From Novosphingobium sp. Leaf2 (GTDB taxonomy: Bacteria > Pseudomonadota > Alphaproteobacteria > Sphingomonadales > Sphingomonadaceae): a stretch of 64,000 nucleotides of DNA. A model generated the notes under the pieces. That model saw nothing but the letters and a program-made list of their open reading frames with translations. It did not search any database and was not told the DNA's origin. Both the position numbers and the translations under genes were made by a program. Location: NCBI RefSeq assembly GCF_001421325.1, contig NZ_LMJY01000017.1, positions 1 to 64,000 on the forward strand. The letters run 5' to 3'. Shown in pieces: positions 56,671 through 64,000 of this stretch; the stretch's first letter is position 1; each line of letters opens with the position of its first letter.

Positions 56671-58764
56671 ATGACGAGACAATTTCTGACTGCTTTCACA
56701 ACCAAGGCCTTGCTTTCCTCCGTCCTGGCAACGGGCACGCTGATCGGGCTTTCCGATCGGGCACTGGCGCAGGTTGCCGACGAAACGGCGCAGGCGCCCA
56801 ACGAAATCACCGTGACCGCCCGCAAGCGCAACGAAACCGCGCAGACTGTGGCCGATCCGATCAGCGTGGTGACGCAGGCCAAGATCGGCAATGCGGACTT
56901 GCGCACGCTGCAGGATGCCGTGCGGCTTACCCCCAACCTCGTCGTGCTGGACGGGCTTTATCCCGGCTACAAGACGGTGTCGTTCCGCGGCTTCACCACG
57001 CTGGGCCGTGACGGCGAGTTTCCGTTTGCCACGGTCGTGGACGGCGTGGTTCAGCCCGGGCAGATGTTCTTCCAGCAGGATCTGGTGAACGTCCAGCAGA
57101 TCGAGATCCTGCGCGGACCGCAAGGTACGCTGTACGGCGGCGGCGCGATCGCGGGCGCCATCAACATCGTGACGCGCAAGCCGACCAACGAGTTCACCGG
57201 CAGCGCGGCGGTCCAGTATCTGAAAGGCAACGAAAAGCGCGCCACGGCCAGTCTTTCGGGTCCGATCATCAAGGACAAGCTGTTTTTCACTGTCGGCGCC
57301 TCGGCCTATGACACCGACGGTCTGATCAAGAACCTTGCCAATCCCAAGAACGTGGACTTCGGCAAGGGCCTGACCACACGCTCGCAGCTGTTGTTCACGC
57401 CCACGGAAAACCTCAGCTTTGCGCTGAGCGCGACGACGACGGACAGCAAGACCGGTGGTCTGTGGCTGGCGCCTGTGCCGGACGCGGATTTTCGTGACAC
57501 GATCCCGCAGCCCAGCGAGAATCAGGCCGGTATCGTGAAGACCAAGCTGCGCGGCTACGCGCTCAAGAGCGACTGGGCGCTGGGCGGCGCAACCCTGACG
57601 GCGGTGACCGCCTATTCACGCGGGCGGGACTATACCACCGCCGATGGCGATTTCACGGCTGCGGACAATTACACGCAGACCGTGCGTTTCGTGGATACCA
57701 CCTGGTCGCAGGAACTGCGCCTGACTTCCGATGGTACGGGCCCGCTCAAGTGGAATGTGGGCTTCTATTATCAGGACGAGACCCGCGATTATCAAAGCCA
57801 GTATGGCAACGCCGGCAATCCGCCCGACTTCTTCTCGAAGACCGACACCACCCGCAAGTACGAAACCTTCGCCGGTTTCGGCCAGGTTTCCTATGCGCTT
57901 ACCGATCGCCTCGAAGTGACGGGCGGCTTCCGGTACGACTGGGAGAACCAGAAGCTCATCGATCACGTCAACACGCTGCTTTACAAGCAGAAGTTCAGCG
58001 AGCCGCAGGGCAAGGCATCGGTTTCCTACAAGTGGAGCCCGGATCTGTTCACGTATGCCACGTATTCGCGAGGCTATCGCAAGGGCGGGTTCAACCCCGG
58101 CAGCGCCGATTCGCTGCTGACCTACAACCCGGAAACGGCGGACAACTACGAAGTCGGGTTCAAGAGCAACTTTGCCGGCAACATGGTGACGCTCAACGGC
58201 GCCTTGTTCTACACCAACTTCAAGGGCCAGCAGTTCTCCACCTCGCGCGTGATCGCGGGTGACGGCATCTACACGGCCATTTCCAACATCGGCAAGACGC
58301 AGGTGATGGGCGCCGAGGGTGAACTGTCGATCCGGCCGATGCGCGGGCTCAGCATCAATGCGTCGGTCGGGTACTCGGATGTCAAGATCAAGTCGTTCGT
58401 GCCTGAAGACCAGGACGCCTATCATGACAACGTGATCCCGCAGATCTATCGCTTCACCGCGCAACTGGGCGTCGATTACGAAGCGGACCTGTCGGATAGC
58501 GTGAAGCTGGTGGCGCATGGCGACGCGTCGCATCGCGGCAACGTCTACTGGGATGTCCAGAACACCCTGGAAACGGGGCCGAAGACTTTCTTCAACGCCA
58601 AAGTCGGCATAGAGTTCGGGCAGTTCTCGCTGGCGGCGATCGGCCGCAACCTCAGCAACGAGCGGACCCCGATGGCCGTGGGCCCCCACGCGCTTGGTAA
58701 CGCCACGCTGGCCAGCTACAATGCGCCGCGCCAGTATGGCGTGGAATTCGGCGTGAAGTTCTGA
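56671..58764 (+). CDS. TonB-dependent receptor
   Basis: About 697 aa from the ATG at 56671, which follows GGGGGTTAAG. The signal peptide ends DRALA before QVADE, and the TonB-box-like element is NEITVTARKRNE. The plug has VDGVVQPGQMFFQ and RGPQGTLYGGGAIAGAINIV, and the barrel ends with VEFGVKF. It is followed by a terminator and then a Tat-exported dehydrogenase cluster, so it probably takes up the sugar or glycoside oxidised by that cluster. Confidence 0.94.
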   Translation: MTRQFLTAFTTKALLSSVLATGTLIGLSDRALAQVADETAQAPNEITVTARKRNETAQTVADPISVVTQAKIGNADLRTLQDAVRLTPNLVVLDGLYPGYKTVSFRGFTTLGRDGEFPFATVVDGVVQPGQMFFQQDLVNVQQIEILRGPQGTLYGGGAIAGAINIVTRKPTNEFTGSAAVQYLKGNEKRATASLSGPIIKDKLFFTVGASAYDTDGLIKNLANPKNVDFGKGLTTRSQLLFTPTENLSFALSATTTDSKTGGLWLAPVPDADFRDTIPQPSENQAGIVKTKLRGYALKSDWALGGATLTAVTAYSRGRDYTTADGDFTAADNYTQTVRFVDTTWSQELRLTSDGTGPLKWNVGFYYQDETRDYQSQYGNAGNPPDFFSKTDTTRKYETFAGFGQVSYALTDRLEVTGGFRYDWENQKLIDHVNTLLYKQKFSEPQGKASVSYKWSPDLFTYATYSRGYRKGGFNPGSADSLLTYNPETADNYEVGFKSNFAGNMVTLNGALFYTNFKGQQFSTSRVIAGDGIYTAISNIGKTQVMGAEGELSIRPMRGLSINASVGYSDVKIKSFVPEDQDAYHDNVIPQIYRFTAQLGVDYEADLSDSVKLVAHGDASHRGNVYWDVQNTLETGPKTFFNAKVGIEFGQFSLAAIGRNLSNERTPMAVGPHALGNATLASYNAPRQYGVEFGVKF

Positions 58765-58771
58765 TTCGCCC

Positions 58772-58810
58772 AAAGGCCGGCGAGGTAACCGCCGCCGGCC
58801 TTTGCTTTTT
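58772..58810 (+). terminator. rho-independent terminator after the TonB receptor
   Basis: AAAGGCCGGCG pairs with CGCCGGCCTTT around a short loop, with a TTTTT run 3 nt later. It separates the receptor from the dehydrogenase operon 63 bp downstream. Confidence 0.85.
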
Positions 58811-58826
58811 CAAGCGAGTATGACGA

Positions 58827-59399
58827 TTGCATCGCAGGGACACGTTGAAGTGGATAGCGGCCGCAGCTTTCGGCAGCCCGGCGATGGCGCAGGCCATGGC
58901 GGGCCACGCGGGTCACATGGCGATGGCGGCCCCTGCCGATGCATCCAACGCGGTTCCGCCGCCGCCGTCCTACACGCCGTTTCCCGCCCCGCGCCACGCT
59001 GCCCTCGATCAGCTGGTGGACATCATCATTCCCGCTGACGAGACGCCGGGGGCAAAGCAGGCCGGTGTCACAGGGTTCATTGAGATGATGTACCAGCACT
59101 GGATGGACGATGCGGAGAGGCAGCGCTGCGACGCGGAGCTGGACCTGGTCATGGCGGCGTTCAAAACCGGTGATCCGGCGGCCAACCTGCGGGATGGCGG
59201 CCGGTTCAGGGCGCCCACGCTGCGCAAGCTTACGATTTATGGCTACTACACCAGTGAGGTGGGGGCGAGCGAGGAGCTGGACTTGAACCTGGTGCCCGGT
59301 GCCTACGATGCCTGCGCAGTGATCGGCAGGAACGATCGCGCACCCTCGCTCAACACTTGGGGAATTTCCCTCAGTCTGACGCCTTCGGGAGCGGCGTGA
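58827..59399 (+). CDS. gluconate 2-dehydrogenase subunit 3 family protein (Tat-exported)
   Basis: A 190-aa protein with a TTG start. The twin-arginine-type signal (HRRDTLKWIAAAAFG) is followed by a His/Ala/Pro-rich linker and the family domain (LDQLVDIIIPADETPGAKQA, then GVTGFIEMMYQHW and LRKLTIYGYYTSEVGASEEL). Such small subunits escort a GMC dehydrogenase across the membrane as a folded complex. The next gene is that dehydrogenase, overlapping by one base (TGATG). Confidence 0.9.
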   Translation: MHRRDTLKWIAAAAFGSPAMAQAMAGHAGHMAMAAPADASNAVPPPPSYTPFPAPRHAALDQLVDIIIPADETPGAKQAGVTGFIEMMYQHWMDDAERQRCDAELDLVMAAFKTGDPAANLRDGGRFRAPTLRKLTIYGYYTSEVGASEELDLNLVPGAYDACAVIGRNDRAPSLNTWGISLSLTPSGAA

Positions 59400-61072
59400 T
59401 GGACGCCGATGTCATCGTCGTCGGCTCCGGCATTTCGGGCGGCTGGGCAGCCAAGGAACTGACGGAGCGGGGTTTTTCCGTGCTGTTGCTGGAACGCGGG
59501 CGCAACGTGGTGGCTGGAACCGACTATACCACCGAACATCTGGCGCCGTTCCAGTTGCCGTATCGCGGGTTCGGCGATCGCCAGCGCTACGCGCGCGATT
59601 ACAAGGTGCAATCCAAGGTTGCCGGCCTGTCCGACGCGATCGACCACTGGTTCGTGAACGACACCCAAAACCCGTATCAAACCAGCCCTGAAGCCGAATT
59701 TGCCTGGATTCGCGGGTATCACCTGGGTGGCCGCTCGATCACTTGGGGCCGCGCCTCGTTCCGCCTGGCCCCCCTCAACTTTGCCGAGGCCGGACAGGAC
59801 GGGCACGGCATTCCCTGGCCGATCGGCTACGATGACCTGGCGCCGTGGTACGCCCACGTGGAGCGCTTCATCGGCGTGAACGGCGACAGGGACGGCATCC
59901 CTTCGCTGCCGGACGGAGAGTTCATGCCGCCGCATGGGATGAACTGCGTGGAGGAGCATATGCGCGATGCCGTGGCCCAGAAGATGAACGGGCGGCGCAT
60001 CATCAACGAGCGCAGCGCCGTGTTGACCCGGCAATTGGGTGACCGCCTGCCGTGCCATTACTGCGGCCCGTGCATTCGCGGCTGTTCGACGGGATCCTAT
60101 TTCAGCAGCGAAAGCTCCACGTTGCCGGCAGCGCAAGCCACCGGACGGCTGAAGGTGATGACTGATGTCGTGGTCGATTCGCTCGTGTACGATCCTTCCG
60201 GGCGGCGCGTTACCGCAGTTCGGGTCATCGATGCCAAGACCCGCAAGCGTTCCACGCTGGGCGCGAAAGTGGTGTTCCTGAACGCCTCCACGCTGGGCTC
60301 CACCCAGATCCTGCTCAATTCGATCGATGCGGGTAGCGGGCGCAGCTTCGCTAACCGGTCTGACGCGCTGGGCCGCTATTTGATGGACCATGTGATGGGG
60401 CCGTTCGGCATCGGCACGATTCCCGGCTTCGGCGATCGGCAGCCCTTGGGCAACCGCCCCAGCGGCATCTACATCCCGCGCTTCCAGAACGTGGCCACGC
60501 GCGACCGGCCTTTCGCGCGCGGTTATGGCTATCAGGGTAGCGCGTCTCGGCAGATGTGGACGCGCGGAGCCGATGGCGAGGATATCGGCGCCGGGCTGAA
60601 GCATCGCCTGCGCCAGCCCGGCCCGTGGCAGATCTTCATCGGCGGGATGGGCGAGTGCATGCCGTATGCCGACAACCGTGTGACCCTGGCGAAGGACACC
60701 GATCCGTGGGGCCGCCCGCAGTTGGACGTGGCGTTCACCTGGCATGCCAACGAGCTGGCGATGGCCAAGGACATGGCCGCCGAAGCGCAAGCGATGCTGC
60801 ACGCGGCGGGCGCGACCGATTTCGCGGTGGGCGACACTCTGGGGCCGGGCGGCCTTGCGATCCACGAAATGGGCACCGCGCGGATGGGCGCGGATCCTGC
60901 CAAGGCCGTGCTCAACGCACACAACCAGTGCCATGATGCCGCCAACGTGTTTGTGACGGATGGTGCGTGCATGACCGCGTCGGCCGCGCAGAACCCGTCG
61001 TTGACGTACATGGCGCTGACCGCGCGCGCTGCGTCGTTCGCGGCGGACCAGATGAAGCAAGGGGTGCTGTAA
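59399..61072 (+). CDS. GMC family oxidoreductase (sugar/glycoside dehydrogenase large subunit)
   Basis: About 557 aa from the ATG at 59399, which overlaps the stop of the small-subunit gene. The FAD motif G9-S-G11-I-S-G14 (VIVVGSGISGG) is followed by a cysteine-rich block, PCHYCGPCIRGCSTGSYF, which resembles the Fe-S cluster site of membrane-linked sorbitol/glucoside dehydrogenases. The C-terminal GMC block has IHEMGTARMG and QNPSLTYMALTARA. There is no signal peptide, so export would be with the Tat-tagged partner. Known relatives oxidise sugars, polyols or the C3 of glycosides. A cytochrome c subunit is not present nearby. Confidence 0.92.
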   Translation: MDADVIVVGSGISGGWAAKELTERGFSVLLLERGRNVVAGTDYTTEHLAPFQLPYRGFGDRQRYARDYKVQSKVAGLSDAIDHWFVNDTQNPYQTSPEAEFAWIRGYHLGGRSITWGRASFRLAPLNFAEAGQDGHGIPWPIGYDDLAPWYAHVERFIGVNGDRDGIPSLPDGEFMPPHGMNCVEEHMRDAVAQKMNGRRIINERSAVLTRQLGDRLPCHYCGPCIRGCSTGSYFSSESSTLPAAQATGRLKVMTDVVVDSLVYDPSGRRVTAVRVIDAKTRKRSTLGAKVVFLNASTLGSTQILLNSIDAGSGRSFANRSDALGRYLMDHVMGPFGIGTIPGFGDRQPLGNRPSGIYIPRFQNVATRDRPFARGYGYQGSASRQMWTRGADGEDIGAGLKHRLRQPGPWQIFIGGMGECMPYADNRVTLAKDTDPWGRPQLDVAFTWHANELAMAKDMAAEAQAMLHAAGATDFAVGDTLGPGGLAIHEMGTARMGADPAKAVLNAHNQCHDAANVFVTDGACMTASAAQNPSLTYMALTARAASFAADQMKQGVL

Positions 61073-62007
61073 TGAACGATGTCGCGTCCGCACTTTCGCG
61101 CCGGACCCTGCTGGGCGGCGGCGCCCTGCTGACGGCAGGCGCGATGCTGGGCGGCGCCTCGGCGCTAGCCCGCCCGCCCCGCCGCCGGCTGGGGATTCAG
61201 CTATACACCCTGATGGCGCTGCTGGACGCGGACTTCGAAGGCACGATCGCGAAAGTTGCGGCGATGGGCTACAAGGAGGTGGAAACGCTGGGCAGTTTCG
61301 GCCGCGATCCGGCGTACGTGCGCACGGTGTTCGATCGCCACGGACTGGTGTCACCCTCGCAGCACATCATGCCGCCGGGCCTGTACGAGGTTTTCGACGC
61401 TGGCGTTGCGGGACGCATCGATCGCGCGACGTTCGAGCGCAAGTTTATCGAGGCATTCGATTTCGACCATGTCGAGGGTTTGATCGACAAGTGCGCGAAG
61501 CAGGCCAGAGCGCTGGGCCAGACCTACATTGTGTGGCAGATCAGCTGGCCATCGCAGCTTCAGTCAATCGCGCAGATCAAGCAGCTGATCGTCGCACTGA
61601 ACCGGGCGGCGGATGCCGCGCACGCGCGCGGCTTCCAGCTGGCGTATCACAATCACGATCAGGAATTCAAAAAGGTGGGCACGGACGTGCCGTACGATCT
61701 GATCGTCGACGGCACCGATCCGGCCAAGCTCAAGCTGGAACTTGACCTTGCCTGGGCTACCAAGGCCGGGGTCGACCCGGTCAGCTATTTCAAGCGCTAC
61801 CCCGGTCGTTTCAAGATGCTGCACATGAAGGATGTGGCCGCCGATGGCAGCGTGCGCGATCCGGGCACCGGGCTGGTCGATTTCCGCCGCATCATTCCTG
61901 CTGCCGAAAAGGCCGGCGTGGCGCACTTCTTCGTCGAATACGATGTTCCCACCGATCCGCTGCGCACCGCGGCCGATGCCCAGAAGTATCTTGCCCCCCT
62001 GATGTAG
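61072..62007 (+). CDS. sugar phosphate isomerase/epimerase family TIM-barrel protein, Tat signal
   Basis: About 311 aa from the ATG at 61072 that overlaps the GMC stop (TAATG). The N-terminus (SRRTLLGGGALLTAGAMLGG) is a Tat-type signal. The body is an AP-endonuclease-2/xylose-isomerase-like barrel: RRLGIQLYTL, LAYHNHDQEF, LELDLAW and RFKMLHMKD supply the metal-binding His/Glu/Asp set. Periplasmic members of this family have been linked to keto-sugar and 3-keto-glycoside conversion, which fits its coupling to a GMC dehydrogenase. Confidence 0.9.
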   Translation: MNDVASALSRRTLLGGGALLTAGAMLGGASALARPPRRRLGIQLYTLMALLDADFEGTIAKVAAMGYKEVETLGSFGRDPAYVRTVFDRHGLVSPSQHIMPPGLYEVFDAGVAGRIDRATFERKFIEAFDFDHVEGLIDKCAKQARALGQTYIVWQISWPSQLQSIAQIKQLIVALNRAADAAHARGFQLAYHNHDQEFKKVGTDVPYDLIVDGTDPAKLKLELDLAWATKAGVDPVSYFKRYPGRFKMLHMKDVAADGSVRDPGTGLVDFRRIIPAAEKAGVAHFFVEYDVPTDPLRTAADAQKYLAPLM

Positions 62008-62015
62008 GCCAACTG

Positions 62016-62387
62016 TCAGGCCGCCTCGATGCGGCCGATCACCTCGAAGCGCGCGATCCGGCCGTTTTCGAAGCGGGCATGCGCCATGCACACTTCCGAG
62101 CCGCTCTTTCCGTCTGCGGTGTAGGTGCAGCGATAGTGCACGAAGCCCTGCGCGTCGTCACACAGGGAAGCCAGGGGGGGCACCACCAGCTCCACCGCCG
62201 TGCATGCGGCGCGAATGCCGGCGAAATGCGTGGCGATCTGCGCCGGCCCGGTGCCGCGCACGCCGCCATCGACGATGAACGGCGCGGTGTCGGTGAAATG
62301 TTGGGCAAAACCCTGCGCAGTGAAATCGTCAGCGCGGAACGCGGCATTCCACCACGTGAACATGCGGATGATCGGGTTATCGGTCAT
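62016..62387 (-). CDS. SnoaL/NTF2-like nuclear transport factor 2 family protein
   Basis: About 123 aa from the ATG at 62387 (the longer frame upstream runs into the permease gene). The fold pattern MFTWWNAAFRADDFTAQGFA, TDTAPFIVDGGVRG and the HARFENGRIARFEVIGRIEA end is that of small SnoaL-like proteins. It starts 14 bp after the permease stop on the same strand and is probably co-transcribed with it. Its end lies 8 bp from the convergent TIM-barrel gene. Function unknown. Confidence 0.82.
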   Translation of the reverse strand: MTDNPIIRMFTWWNAAFRADDFTAQGFAQHFTDTAPFIVDGGVRGTGPAQIATHFAGIRAACTAVELVVPPLASLCDDAQGFVHYRCTYTADGKSGSEVCMAHARFENGRIARFEVIGRIEAA

Positions 62388-62401
62388 GAAAGCTCCGGCA
62401 A

Positions 62402-63718
62402 TCAGGAATAGGCAGGGTGCTGGCGCGTTCGGCCTACGCGATCCGCCAGAAACAGGAACAGCATCGCGGCCAGCAGCGCGTCTACGGTGGGTGCGCGGGT
62501 AAGTTCGAACAGGCCCAGTCCGAAGTTGGCGCGCGGCAGCGTGGCAATGCCCACGAGAATGCCGAAAACCCAAGCGCCGAGCGGCGCCATGCGCACCGCC
62601 GCCAACGGCGCGTCGGCATCGGTATAGCGGGTGCGGTTGAGCAGGAAGTCGGCAACGTAAGCGCCGGACATCGGCGCGATCAGCAGCCCCATGAAGGTCA
62701 GCCAGACGATGAAATGGCCCAGGATGTCAGCCGCGGCAAGGCACGTGCCCAGCACGCCCGCCACCGCCGCCAGCAGCCATCGCTCCACCTTGGGGAACAG
62801 CGCCGAGAGGGCAAGGGCGGAGGCATAGAGGTTCTTGTCGTTGCTGGTCCAGGTGGCCAGGATGATGATGAGAGTGCCCGGCAGGGCAATGCCGGCGGCC
62901 AGCATCGTCGCCACCAGGTCCGCGCTGGCGTACAGCGTGCCCAGCGCCGCCGCCAGGATCAGCAGCAGCGGGAAAGCGATCGCATAGTTTATCGTCATCG
63001 CGGTGGCGTTGTCGCGCGCGGTGCGCAGGAAACGGCTGAGGTCGGGATTGATCGAACAGCCGAACACTTCCGCGCCCACGACTACGGAAACGATCATGCC
63101 AAGCCCCATCGGCTCGGCAAAGGTGCGCGCGGCGAAGAGGCTGTCCGGCCCATGTTGATAGAGCCCGATACCCAGCGGCACCAGGGTCGCCAGCAGCAGC
63201 AGCGGCACGCTGACGAGCGCCACCTTACCCATCGCTTTCACGCCGATAACAGCGGTCGAGGCGATCAGCGCGCCGACTAGGACGATGCCGATCCGTTCGT
63301 CCAGCCGGTAATTCAGCTGGGTCAGCAGGATCGCGGCAAGGCTTTTCACCAGGATCTGCGTCTGCAGGCCGAACCAGCAGAACGAGGTCAGCACCATCAT
63401 CGCCACGATCGCCAGCGACCCGCGCCGCCCGAACGTGCGCTGGATGATCATCGCGGTGGGCAGCCGCGCCACCAGGCCGATATAGCCGGTCATCACCCCC
63501 CACAGGCCCAGCAGCACGCTGCCAAGGACCACGCCCAGCGCCACGGTGGTGAAATTCGCGTGCTGGCCCAGTTCGCCCCCGAACGCGAAGAACGGCACCG
63601 AGATCGACACACCCACCAGCACCATCGTCAGGAACGGCCAGCCGCGCATGTCGTCAGCGCCGGGCGGACGATCGGGATTGCGCTCGACCAGTTCTGCAAT
63701 CTTGCGCAACAGCTTCAT
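62402..63718 (-). CDS. cytosine/purine/hydantoin permease family transporter (NCS1)
   Basis: About 438 aa from the ATG at 63718 (the frame reaches further upstream without homology). It has twelve hydrophobic helices. The NCS1 signature includes FFAFGGELGQ, MIIQRTFGRRGS, FGCSINPDLSRFLR and ATWTSNDKNLYASALALS, as in CodB-type cytosine permeases. It is divergent from a hydantoinase A-type gene, so a hydantoin or pyrimidine breakdown product is a likely substrate. Confidence 0.9.
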   Translation of the reverse strand: MKLLRKIAELVERNPDRPPGADDMRGWPFLTMVLVGVSISVPFFAFGGELGQHANFTTVALGVVLGSVLLGLWGVMTGYIGLVARLPTAMIIQRTFGRRGSLAIVAMMVLTSFCWFGLQTQILVKSLAAILLTQLNYRLDERIGIVLVGALIASTAVIGVKAMGKVALVSVPLLLLATLVPLGIGLYQHGPDSLFAARTFAEPMGLGMIVSVVVGAEVFGCSINPDLSRFLRTARDNATAMTINYAIAFPLLLILAAALGTLYASADLVATMLAAGIALPGTLIIILATWTSNDKNLYASALALSALFPKVERWLLAAVAGVLGTCLAAADILGHFIVWLTFMGLLIAPMSGAYVADFLLNRTRYTDADAPLAAVRMAPLGAWVFGILVGIATLPRANFGLGLFELTRAPTVDALLAAMLFLFLADRVGRTRQHPAYS

Positions 63719-63902
63719 CAGATACGATCTCCGGGCGGGCGTGGCCCGATGCCAATTGCCGGCGATCGTGTCAGATATGGCCGGTGCGGCAAGGGTGCAG
63801 TGCCGGTGTTGCGCCCGGTGCAATGAATTCGGCGCGTCTTGAACCGTTTGCGCAATACTATCGCATCGCATCACCGGGGCACAAGTTGCGGGAATGCACT
63901 GA

Positions 63903-64000
63903 ATGAAGAGATTTCGCGTCGCCGTCGATATCGGCGGGACATTCGTGGATTCGATCCTGTTCGATTCCGAAACAGGCACCACGCGCCTGGCAAAGGCATC
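63903..64000 (+). CDS. hydantoinase A/oxoprolinase family protein, 5' end only
   Basis: The first ~32 codons (KRFRVAVDIGGTFVDSILFD) show the N-terminal nucleotide-binding motif D-I-G-G-T-F of HyuA/N-methylhydantoinase A-type ATPases. The gene is cut by the window end. It is divergent from the permease, with about 180 bp between. Confidence 0.8.
   Translation, partial: MKRFRVAVDIGGTFVDSILFDSETGTTRLAKA

Noticed and set aside
59303..61354. 683-aa minus-strand open frame opposite the GMC oxidoreductase
   Set aside because: It is an antisense shadow of three real overlapping genes and shows no domain motifs.

Overview
The window reads as GC-rich chromosomal DNA of a sphingomonad alphaproteobacterium (Novosphingobium or Sphingobium type). 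Supporting signs are a CtrA response regulator, three large TonB-dependent receptors, exosortase-A-associated surface genes, an adjacent lptC-lptA pair, a sphingomonad-style ferulate/vanillin gene set and many small catabolic clusters. The genus is an inference.

1-12.8 kb: an initiator tRNA, then a small aromatic-compound cluster (TetR, Rieske oxygenase alpha subunit, TonB receptor, SnoaL-like protein), an SDR/LysR divergent pair, and a redox-stress module. The module has a membrane-anchored catalase-related protein and a cytochrome b561, divergent from an ECF sigma factor and its anti-sigma factor. Two matching promoter-like boxes face outward from the shared intergenic region. Pyruvate:quinone oxidoreductase (poxB) follows.

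12.8-38.1 kb: a genomic island of about 25.3 kb inserted at the 3' end of trmB. A 32-bp direct repeat of the last trmB codons marks both ends. A tyrosine integrase, interrupted by a 1-base frameshift, lies next to trmB, followed by a HigBA-like toxin-antitoxin pair. The left part is plasmid or ICE debris: a tRNA-Thr 3' fragment, a DUF932 gene, internally deleted and duplicated parB-like pieces and a traF remnant. Two of these genes carry the same hairpin leader. The centre is a lignin-aromatic catabolic cargo in two divergent arms. The minus arm has a TonB receptor, two MFS transporters, a DUF3237 protein, a CapA-like protein, vanillin dehydrogenase, feruloyl-CoA hydratase-lyase and an ADP-forming feruloyl-CoA synthetase. 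The plus arm has an aldehyde dehydrogenase, an ACMSD-like amidohydrolase, a lignostilbene-type dioxygenase and a TetR regulator. Together these could import a lignin-derived stilbene, cleave it to aldehydes, oxidise them, shorten the ferulate-type side chain and form vanillate.

38.1-56 kb: core chromosome. It holds trmB, a CidA/LrgA-LrgB pair, ctrA, an exosortase-A-associated O-ligase and glycosyltransferase, a large disordered membrane protein, gltBD, ung, an RNase D-like exonuclease with lptC-lptA, and a CPA1-type cation/proton antiporter.

56-64 kb: a second nutrient cluster with a TonB receptor, a Tat-exported gluconate-2-dehydrogenase subunit 3-like protein, a GMC oxidoreductase and a Tat-signal TIM-barrel isomerase, linked by one-base start/stop overlaps and probably acting on a sugar or glycoside. 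It is followed by a SnoaL-like protein, a cytosine/hydantoin permease and the first codons of a hydantoinase A-type gene cut by the window end.
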